Source: an uncultured Carnobacterium sp.
GTDB lineage: Bacteria > Bacillota > Bacilli > Lactobacillales > Aerococcaceae
Direction of reading: 5' to 3'
Assembly: GCA_905371865.1 (NCBI GenBank)
Contig: CAJPNA010000038.1
Span: 1-10,275 of the forward strand
DNA: 10,275 bases
Position 1 is the stretch's first letter, and the number at the start of each line of letters is the position of its first letter. Position numbers and translations under genes: made by a program. Positions 4,686-10,275 of the stretch are shown piece after piece. The notes below the pieces were generated by a model. That model was not told where the DNA came from, ran no database searches, and worked only from the letters and a program-made list of their open reading frames with translations.

Positions 4686-7346
4686 TTAATCTTTATCCAT
4701 CCCCATTGCGCGCATAATTGCTTTAGCAATTTCAATGATTGGAACAATTGAGAATGCTGAGCCAGCTACAAACAACCATTGACCCGCCGTTAGAGTTGCT
4801 ACGTCAAACACCGTTGTTAATCCAGGAATGACCATTACACTTAACAGCATTACTGCGGATAATAGGATTGCATAGTTAAACATCTTGTTCTTGAATGCAC
4901 CAACTTCACCAAGTGATTTGTACACTGATTTCACGTTGAACGCATGGAACAATTGGATTAACCCTAATGTTGCAAACGCCATGGTTTCCCCAACTGGATT
5001 ACCCCATTTCGCTACTTCAGTCGCATACCAGAATACAAACAAAGTAATAGCACCTTCGAAGAAACCTTGGTAGAAGATACTTGGTAACACACCGTTTGAT
5101 AAGAAGTTCGAGCTCTTACCGCGTGGTGGGTGGTTCATGATATCTGCTTCTGCTTCTTCAAGACCCAAAGCAATCGCTGGGAATACGTCTGTTACTAAGT
5201 TGATCCATAAAATATGGATTGGTTCTAGAATTGACCAGCCAGCCATTGTCGCAACAAACATCGTCATTACTTCACCAAAGTTGGCAGATAGTAAATATTG
5301 AACCGCTTTTTGGATATTCGAAAAAACTTTACGTCCTTCTTCAACAGCTACTACGATTGTTTCGAAGTTGTCATCAGCAAGTACCATATCTGAAGCACCT
5401 TTAGAAACCTCAGTACCTGTAATTCCCATACCAACACCGATATCGGCTTGCTTAAGTGAAGGAGCATCGTTTACCCCATCCCCTGTCATCGAAACAACTT
5501 TACCATTCTTTTGCCAAGCTTTTACGATACGAACTTTGTGTTCTGGAGATACACGAGCATATACAGAGTACGTTTCAACAGTACGTTCTAATTCTTCATC
5601 CGAAATATCGTTTAATTCGCCACCTGTTAATACTCCGTCTTCTTGCTCTGGACGAAGAATCCCTAAACGTTTTGCAATCGCTTGGGCTGTATCACGGTGG
5701 TCACCAGTAATCATGATTGTACGGATACCAGCTGATTGAGCCACTTTAATCGCAGCAGCTGCTTCTTTACGCTCTGGGTCAATCATGCCTACTAACCCAG
5801 CAAAAATCAAATCATGTTCGATTGAATCTGTGTCGATTGTTTCAGGAAGAGTATCTATCACTTTATATGCCATTGCTAACACACGAAGCGCTTGAGTAGC
5901 CATTTCTTTATTTAATATCATTAATGTTGTACGGTCATCTTCAGTGAATGCAGAAACTTCACCATGTTTTTCAATCTTCGTTACACGGTCTAACAACATA
6001 TCTGGAGCACCTTTTGTCGCAACCAAGTATTTACCGTCTTCTAATTGATGAATCGTTGTCATTAATTTACGAGTTGAATCGAATGGAACTTCCGCAACAC
6101 GTGGAATGTTTACTAACTCTTCACATACATCATAGTTTTTATCAAGACCGTATTGAACCATCGCTGTTTCAGTTGGGTCCCCTAATAATGAATTGTCTTG
6201 AGAAATCTTAGTATCGTTGGCTAAGTTCATTACACGAAGCGCCATGTTGTCCTTAGAAATTTCTTCTGACGCATCATGAATTTCGTTGTCATAAACCATT
6301 TTTTCAACAGTCATTTGGTTGAGTGTTAATGTACCTGTTTTATCGGAGCAGATAATTTCAACTCCACCTAATGTTTCAACCGCTGGCAATTTACGAACAA
6401 GAGCGTTACGTTGCGCCATTTTTTGAGTTCCTAATGCAAGGATAATTGTAGAAATCGCTGGTAACCCTTCTGGAATTGCAGCTACGGCAATCGCAATCGC
6501 TGTTAATAACATATGAGTCCATTCATTTCCTCTAAGCATCCCTACGACGAAGATAATAACAGCAATCACTAAAATCATGATTGTTAGCCATTTACCAAGA
6601 GCATCTTGATTTTCTTGAAGTGGTGTTTTACCTTCTTCAGTGTTTGCTAACATATTAGCGATTTTACCAACTTCTGTATTCATACCAGTACTTGTAACCA
6701 CACCAACAGCACGGCCATAAGTTACGTTTGTACTTGAGAACGCCATATTTGTACGGTCTCCAATCCCTACTTCATCTCCTGTAGGAATCACTAAGTCTTT
6801 ATCCACCGGAACAGATTCCCCTGTTAAAGCAGACTCTTCAATTTTTACTGTATTCACTTCGAATAAACGCATATCCGCTGGAACGACATCCCCAGCTTCA
6901 AGGATAACGACGTCTCCGACTACGATATCTTCCCCCTTAATATGTTCTACATGTCCATCACGTAAAACACTTGCTACAGGTGAAGCCATTTTCTTCAACG
7001 CTTCGATAGCTTCTTCAGCTTTTGATTCTTGGAACACCCCTAAAATAGCATTCAGTAATACTACTGCTAAGATGATAATGGCATCTGTAGAATCTGGCTC
7101 ACCACTATGTGCAAACATCGAAACAACCGCAGCGACTAAAAGCACTAAAATCATGAAATCTTTAAATTGATCCACAAATTTTTCTAAAAGTGATTTTTTC
7201 TTACCTTCCTGTAATGTGTTTGCGCCGTATTTTTCAAGTCTAGAAGCAGCTTCTTGCGAACTTAATCCAGAAGGGCTAGATTGAACTTCTTTAAAAACTT
7301 CCTCCACTGACTGTAAATATACGGGGTTTGTTTGTTGTTCCAACAA
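4686..7346 (-). CDS. P2-type cation-transporting ATPase, probable Mn2+ (Ca2+) exporter
   Basis: A full-length 886-aa P-type ATPase of the plasma membrane. In order: N-terminal cation-ATPase domain (about 8-75), M1-M2 (about 63-108), actuator domain with TGES (175-178), M3-M4 with PEGL (292-295), the phosphorylation site DKTGT (335-339, Asp335), nucleotide-binding KGAPD (445-449), TGDGVNDAP hinge (621-629), and M5-M10 to the C-terminus. Asn689 and Glu692 in M5 (SANFGEV) and Asn716/Asp720 in M6 (NLVTD) match SERCA-type cation ligands, so sequence alone would suggest Ca2+. The gene, however, is preceded by a manganese riboswitch with a terminator, as in L. lactis yoaB and S. pneumoniae mgtA, whose products protect against excess Mn2+. 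Mn2+ export is therefore the better call, with Ca2+ possible. The start is TTG (7344-7346), with AAGGAG six bases upstream; an adjacent TTG at 7343 is an alternative and no ATG is nearby. Confidence 0.92.
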   Translation of the reverse strand: MLEQQTNPVYLQSVEEVFKEVQSSPSGLSSQEAASRLEKYGANTLQEGKKKSLLEKFVDQFKDFMILVLLVAAVVSMFAHSGEPDSTDAIIILAVVLLNAILGVFQESKAEEAIEALKKMASPVASVLRDGHVEHIKGEDIVVGDVVILEAGDVVPADMRLFEVNTVKIEESALTGESVPVDKDLVIPTGDEVGIGDRTNMAFSSTNVTYGRAVGVVTSTGMNTEVGKIANMLANTEEGKTPLQENQDALGKWLTIMILVIAVIIFVVGMLRGNEWTHMLLTAIAIAVAAIPEGLPAISTIILALGTQKMAQRNALVRKLPAVETLGGVEIICSDKTGTLTLNQMTVEKMVYDNEIHDASEEISKDNMALRVMNLANDTKISQDNSLLGDPTETAMVQYGLDKNYDVCEELVNIPRVAEVPFDSTRKLMTTIHQLEDGKYLVATKGAPDMLLDRVTKIEKHGEVSAFTEDDRTTLMILNKEMATQALRVLAMAYKVIDTLPETIDTDSIEHDLIFAGLVGMIDPERKEAAAAIKVAQSAGIRTIMITGDHRDTAQAIAKRLGILRPEQEDGVLTGGELNDISDEELERTVETYSVYARVSPEHKVRIVKAWQKNGKVVSMTGDGVNDAPSLKQADIGVGMGITGTEVSKGASDMVLADDNFETIVVAVEEGRKVFSNIQKAVQYLLSANFGEVMTMFVATMAGWSILEPIHILWINLVTDVFPAIALGLEEAEADIMNHPPRGKSSNFLSNGVLPSIFYQGFFEGAITLFVFWYATEVAKWGNPVGETMAFATLGLIQLFHAFNVKSVYKSLGEVGAFKNKMFNYAILLSAVMLLSVMVIPGLTTVFDVATLTAGQWLFVAGSAFSIVPIIEIAKAIMRAMGMDKD

Positions 7347-7370
7347 AATACACTCCTTTTTCTTTTTCTA

Positions 7371-7421
7371 TAAAAAGAGAGACTTATGCCCATCATCCGT
7401 TTGATAATAAACATAAGTCTC
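7371..7421 (-). terminator. riboswitch expression-platform terminator
   Basis: On the minus strand GAGACTTATG (7412-7421) pairs perfectly with CATAAGTCTC (7379-7388). The stem continues through G·T-rich pairs (TTTATTATC with GATGATGGG) to an AAACG loop, and TCTTTTTA follows at 7371-7378. The 5' arm contains CTTAT (7413-7417), which is also the 3' strand of the aptamer closing stem, so terminator and aptamer cannot form fully together. This predicts an ON switch: ligand-bound aptamer prevents termination. Confidence 0.9.
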
Positions 7422-7500
7422 ACTGTTCAAGATAATACCAGCGAGAATTCGCTTGCTGTTGATATTATCGCAACGATTGGTTGCCAGTTACTCCCTTATA
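7412..7500 (-). ncRNA. yybP-ykoY manganese riboswitch aptamer
   Basis: The minus-strand RNA folds as a four-way-junction aptamer. Closing stem ATAAG (7499-7495) pairs with CTTAT (7417-7413). An internal loop holds GGAGTA on the 5' side (7494-7489) and GAGA on the 3' side (7421-7418). Inner stem ACTG (7488-7485) pairs with CAGT (7425-7422). Hairpin GCAAC-caatc-GTTGC spans 7484-7470. A long arm GATAATA (7469-7463) with TATTATC (7437-7431) contains an asymmetric loop TCAACAGCA and a distal hairpin AGCGA-attc-TCGCT. The GGGAGTA loop and GAGAC end are hallmarks of the yybP-ykoY class, which senses Mn2+. Its position before a P2-type ATPase matches known examples in Lactobacillales. Confidence 0.87.
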
Positions 7501-7522
7501 GAGATCGATTATTGTTGTAGTT

Positions 7523-7551
7523 ACTATACCAAATAAGTGTGAGATTTGCAA
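7523..7551 (-). promoter_or_regulatory. promoter of the riboswitch-ATPase transcript
   Basis: The minus strand carries TTGCAA (7546-7551), a 17-bp spacer, and TATAGT (7523-7528) preceded by TGG, an extended -10. The predicted start near 7516 is about 16 nt before the aptamer, giving a leader of about 170 nt. Confidence 0.75.
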
Positions 7552-7585
7552 ATTTTTTAGATAAATTGTTAACCTTTCTTTTTAC

Positions 7586-8809
7586 CTAAATTTCGCGGAT
7601 TTTAGTCAAATCCAACCGCTCCAAAGAGGGAGCATTTTTCGAGATAAAGTAATCATCAAGACGCTTCGACTTAAGCTTCATGGTTTGTAGTCTCTCTTCT
7701 ATTATTGGATTTTTCTTAAACACCCATTGTGTACCGTGAAGAACTCCTTCGTGAATTCCTAACGATATCATCCAATTCTTAGCGCGCTTACTTTTTTCGA
7801 TATATTTTCCAACCATTTCTTTACGATGTTTCTCAAACATTCCATTTTCAATAAAAAGGGTAAAAGTTTTTTGCATCATCACGTTTGAATCGTAATCCAT
7901 CCACTGCTTGCGCATTGAAAAAGTTTCTACCAATTCTTTTGGTAAGACAACAATCCCTATTTTCAAGGCTGAAAACAAAATAGACGAAAAGGATTTTACG
8001 TAAATAACTCTTCCATCCATATCGTAATAATGAAGTGGTGTTGCATTCCCCTCTACGAAGTCTGCCATATAATCATCTTCAATAATATATACAGAGTAAC
8101 GTCTCGCTAGTTCTACAATTTTTTTCTTTGTCGCTTCACTATAGCTTCCACCAAGAGGGTTATGAAACCTAGAAATCGTATAGAATAGTGAAAATTTTCC
8201 ACTCGAAAACAATTCCTCTAATCGGTTTAAATCAATTTCTCCGTCAATTCTGCGATCAATCGTTTCGTACGAAATGTTCAAATGCTTCACCAATTCATTC
8301 ATTCGTGCATAAGTCGGTTGTTCGAGCAACACCTTTTTCCCTTGAATCAGCTGTAACAAAATATAGAGCGCTTGTTGAGTTCCAGTCGTGATAACTAGTT
8401 GTTCCTTCGAAGCATATACCCCATACTCTTCTAAAATAGGCATTAACGCCTGAATCAATTCATCCATCCCAGAAGCTTGCTCTTTTTTAGTTAGTTTTAG
8501 ATCATGTGCACTAGCAAGCGATTGATTAAAGCAGATACGCAAGTCCTCAATCGGAAGTTGAGAATAGTCTTCTTCAAATTCCTTCAACGGTTTCGGCTCA
8601 GAATTCTTTAATACATAAAAGCCACTTTTTTCGACTGCATAAATAAAACTTTCATCTTTTAGACTACGCAAGGCTCGTTGTACCGTATCCTTATTTACTC
8701 CGTAGCGTGCAGCTAATTCTCGAATCGAAGGTAGTTTATCCCCTTTTTGCAGAGTTCCGCTTAATATTTCGCTTTTTAATGCTTGTGCTAATTGCTGATA
8801 TTGATACAT
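7586..8809 (-). CDS. MocR/PdxR-type regulator (GntR HTH plus degenerate aminotransferase fold), PLP lysine missing
   Basis: A 407-aa GntR-MocR protein. Residues 1-67 form a GntR winged helix (GDKLPSIRELAARYGVNKDTVQRAL at 23-47). After a linker, about 85-405 match the fold-type I aminotransferase domain: TGTQQAL (142-148), QPTYARM (164-170), HNPLGG (216-221), EDDYMADF (244-251). Homologues normally read (Y)xxSFSK-x-L with the lysine forming the Schiff base with PLP; here the motif is KSFSSIL (272-278), with Ser276 in the lysine position (codon TCT, checked). The following LRIGY is LKIGI (282-286). Lys272 and Lys283 are the only nearby lysines. The C-terminal part is somewhat short for the family. 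It is divergent from the B6 kinase gene, so it most likely controls that operon and itself. It could sense PLP non-covalently, or another ligand. ATG start with GGAGG six bases upstream. I see no terminator between its stop and the ATPase promoter. Confidence 0.9.
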   Translation of the reverse strand: MYQYQQLAQALKSEILSGTLQKGDKLPSIRELAARYGVNKDTVQRALRSLKDESFIYAVEKSGFYVLKNSEPKPLKEFEEDYSQLPIEDLRICFNQSLASAHDLKLTKKEQASGMDELIQALMPILEEYGVYASKEQLVITTGTQQALYILLQLIQGKKVLLEQPTYARMNELVKHLNISYETIDRRIDGEIDLNRLEELFSSGKFSLFYTISRFHNPLGGSYSEATKKKIVELARRYSVYIIEDDYMADFVEGNATPLHYYDMDGRVIYVKSFSSILFSALKIGIVVLPKELVETFSMRKQWMDYDSNVMMQKTFTLFIENGMFEKHRKEMVGKYIEKSKRAKNWMISLGIHEGVLHGTQWVFKKNPIIEERLQTMKLKSKRLDDYFISKNAPSLERLDLTKIREI

Positions 8810-8820
8810 GACACACCTCC

Positions 8821-8836
8821 ACTGTACCGGTACAGT
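8821..8836. promoter_or_regulatory. 16-bp palindrome, probable regulator operator
   Basis: ACTGTACCGGTACAGT is a perfect 16-bp palindrome. It is centred about 58 bp upstream of the predicted pdxK start, a classic activator position, and within the first 25 nt of the regulator's predicted transcript, just before its ribosome binding site, a position suited to autorepression. A related half site, CTGTCCCGT (8864-8872), begins 42 bp further on, about four helical turns. Binding by the adjacent MocR-type protein is inferred. Confidence 0.7.
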
Positions 8837-8850
8837 TTATTTTCATCCCT

Positions 8851-8879
8851 ATTGTATCCTCACCTGTCCCGTTTTACAA
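8851..8879 (-). promoter_or_regulatory. promoter of the MocR-type regulator gene
   Basis: The minus strand carries TTGTAA (8874-8879), a 17-bp spacer and TACAAT (8851-8856). The predicted start is near 8844, giving a leader of about 35 nt. Its -10 coincides with the -35 of the plus-strand promoter and vice versa. Confidence 0.65.
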
Positions 8880-8880
8880 T
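8852..8880 (+). promoter_or_regulatory. promoter of the pdxK operon
   Basis: TTGTAT (8852-8857), a 17-bp spacer and TACAAT (8875-8880); the predicted start is near 8887, about 23 nt before the ATG. The half site CTGTCCCGT lies in the spacer. It overlaps the opposing regulator promoter almost base for base. Confidence 0.7.
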
Positions 8881-8909
8881 ACAGATACATTGAAACTCGA
8901 GGAATAGAT

Positions 8910-9758
8910 ATGAAAAAAATATTAATCGCAAACGACTTACCTGGAATTGGCAAGGTCTCACTTGCCCCCGCTATCCCGATTTTTGCTTGTTGTCAGATTG
9001 AAACGATACTACTACCAACAGTACTTCTATCATCTCATACCGGTGGATTCAAAAATATCGCGATTGCAGAGCAAACTGAATTTATGAGGCAGTCACTTTG
9101 TCAATGGGAAAATCTGGAATTAAACCCGGACGCTATTTTAACAGGATACTTCCGAAACACAGAACAAATTGAATTAATGGTCGATACCATTGAAAAATTG
9201 CCAGAGTCTACGAAAATTTTTGTCGATCCAATCATGGGGGATAACGGAAAATTATATAGCGGATTTACAGCAGAACACGTTGACGCAATGAGGAAACTCA
9301 TTCAACATGCTGATGTGATTTATCCAAATATTACGGAAGCTTGCTTATTAACCGAAATGGCTTATCCTACTGGAAAAATCACGATGGACTTTACAAGGGA
9401 ACTAGCCAAGAAACTAGCTCCACTTGGGCCAAAACACGTTATCATTACTGGTTGCCCTGATAGCGAGGAGTTAACAGGTGTTCAAGTGTATACCAAAGAG
9501 ACGGATTCATTCTTTGATTTCTACAAAACAAAGTATCCGCATCATTTTTATGGAACAGGCGATACACTTGCCGCTTTAGCGACTGCATGTATTCTACAAG
9601 GAATGCCTATCGAAGACGCACTATCCTTTACATTGCAATTTATTGACGAAGTGCTCCAATTATGCAGCAAAGAACCTGAAAAAATTCCATTCGGCATTCC
9701 AATCGAGAAAAAACTTGGAATACTTACTACAAAATTTACTACCGAGGTGTTATTATGA
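8910..9758 (+). CDS. pdxK: pyridoxal/pyridoxamine kinase
   Basis: A 282-aa ribokinase-fold vitamin B6 kinase that phosphorylates pyridoxal, pyridoxamine and pyridoxine with ATP in the cytoplasm, the trapping step of B6 salvage. Visible features: N-terminal ILIANDLPGIGKVSL (4-18), TVLLSSHTGGF (37-47), DPIMGDNGKLY (106-116), NITEACLLT (140-148) and the anion hole/catalytic motif GTGD (215-218, Asp218). Length and motifs fit the PdxY-like kinases of Firmicutes. The frame is open upstream to an ATG at 8808, but those 34 extra residues cross the divergent promoter and have no homology; the ATG at 8910 has AGGA 6-7 bases before it and matches the family N-terminus. The stop overlaps the next gene by 4 bases (ATGA), so the two are translated together. 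Confidence 0.93.
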   Translation: MKKILIANDLPGIGKVSLAPAIPIFACCQIETILLPTVLLSSHTGGFKNIAIAEQTEFMRQSLCQWENLELNPDAILTGYFRNTEQIELMVDTIEKLPESTKIFVDPIMGDNGKLYSGFTAEHVDAMRKLIQHADVIYPNITEACLLTEMAYPTGKITMDFTRELAKKLAPLGPKHVIITGCPDSEELTGVQVYTKETDSFFDFYKTKYPHHFYGTGDTLAALATACILQGMPIEDALSFTLQFIDEVLQLCSKEPEKIPFGIPIEKKLGILTTKFTTEVLL

Positions 9759-10275
9759 AAAATACAGATTTAAGAGATTTAGTTCAAACAAGCCTTTTCG
9801 CAGCTTTAATTTTTTTGGGAGTTAGCGCCTTTAGAATCCAAATGCCATTCACAACACAGTTCGTTCATTTTGGAAACGCGCTTGTTGTCATTGGATGTTT
9901 AATCTTTGGAACAAAACGCGGTGCTCTCGCTGCTACTATTGGTCTTGGAATCTTTGATTTATTAAACGGCTACGCTTCAGTTGCTTGGGAAACGATTCTT
10001 GAATCATTAATCGTCTGCTATGTGATTCATCTTGTATACGAAAAAGCAATGAATAAAGATGACAAAATCGCAAACGTTATTATAGTCGGCGTAGTTGCTG
10101 CTATCGTAAAAATCATCGTCAATATTATTAAATACACATTCTTACGAGGCATGATTGTCGGCGGTCTCGCATTAACACCTGCATTTATTCAAGCCATCAA
10201 TAAAATTACAGGAACGTTTGGGTCCGCTATTTTCACAGTAATCGCAGTTCCAATCGTTTACCCACTCTTCAAAAA
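9755..10275 (+). CDS. ECF transporter S component, probably for vitamin B6 (partial at window end)
   Basis: The open frame from ATG at 9755 runs through the window end (173 codons seen). The ATG overlaps the kinase stop as ATGA and has GAGG 7 bases upstream (9744-9747). The protein is a small hydrophobic membrane protein starting MKNTDLRDLVQTSLFAALIF, with FVHFGNALVVIG, a GTKRGALAATIG stretch, DLLNGYASVAWETILES, and later helices IIVGVVAAIVKIIV and FGSAIFTVIAVPIVYPLFKK. This is the pattern of the ECF riboflavin-type S-component family (small-residue N-terminal helix that docks on EcfT, then HFGN and GxxxGxxDLL). Such a protein needs the shared EcfA-EcfA'-EcfT module encoded elsewhere. Pyridoxine/pyridoxal as substrate (PdxU-type) is inferred only from the kinase operon. 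Confidence 0.85.
   Translation, partial: MKNTDLRDLVQTSLFAALIFLGVSAFRIQMPFTTQFVHFGNALVVIGCLIFGTKRGALAATIGLGIFDLLNGYASVAWETILESLIVCYVIHLVYEKAMNKDDKIANVIIVGVVAAIVKIIVNIIKYTFLRGMIVGGLALTPAFIQAINKITGTFGSAIFTVIAVPIVYPLFK

Noticed and set aside
5368..5739. 123-codon open frame on the plus strand
   Set aside because: Lies wholly antisense to the conserved P-domain of the ATPase gene, has no plausible ribosome binding site and a composition expected of a shadow frame.
7552..7585. Terminator for the MocR-type gene
   Set aside because: The interval is AT-rich with a GTTAAC palindrome but no stable stem followed by a T run; read-through into the riboswitch transcript remains possible.
8808..8909. N-terminal extension of the B6 kinase to an ATG at 8808
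   Set aside because: The 34 extra codons cover the divergent promoters and the palindrome, lack family similarity, and a well-placed AGGA precedes the ATG at 8910.
9101..9301. 66-codon minus-strand frame inside the kinase gene
   Set aside because: Antisense shadow of a conserved coding region without start signals.

Overview
The window looks like chromosomal DNA of a low-GC Gram-positive bacterium, most likely a member of the Lactobacillales (a lactic acid bacterium in the broad sense; genus not resolved). This rests on the AT-rich composition, strong GGAGG-type ribosome binding sites, sigma-A-type promoters, and proteins that read like lactic acid bacterial versions of DUF402/Ntdp, RecX, MutY, a riboswitch-controlled P2-type ATPase and a PdxR/MocR-type regulator. 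No mobile element, CRISPR array or phage gene was seen.

Left edge (1-263): minus-strand regulatory DNA that appears to drive an rRNA operon lying just outside the window. It holds a TTGACA promoter, a 5' hairpin and a boxA-like leader. A 14-bp palindrome and the terminator of the next gene lie upstream.

Minus-strand block (264-4574): an atypical phosphohexomutase with its own promoter; ntdP (DUF402 nucleotide phosphatase), monocistronic between a strong promoter and a terminator; and a recX-mutY pair sharing 10 bases. MutY lacks all four cysteines that normally hold the [4Fe-4S] cluster.

Metal homeostasis block (4575-7551): a full-length P2-type cation ATPase on the minus strand. Its leader folds as a yybP-ykoY (manganese) riboswitch followed by a mutually exclusive terminator. 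This points to Mn2+ export, switched on when Mn2+ is high, rather than the generic 'calcium-transporting ATPase' label.

Vitamin B6 block (7586-10275): a GntR/MocR regulator on the minus strand, divergent from a pyridoxal/pyridoxamine kinase gene that overlaps by 4 bases an ECF-transporter S component (cut by the window end). The divergent promoters occupy the same 30 bp in opposite directions and are flanked by a perfect 16-bp palindrome. The regulator has lost the lysine that normally forms the Schiff base with PLP. Together these genes look like a B6 uptake-and-phosphorylation salvage module with a local regulator.

The most notable observations are the PLP-lysine-less regulator next to B6 genes, its symmetric divergent promoter and operator layout, the cluster-less MutY, and the complete Mn riboswitch with expression platform.
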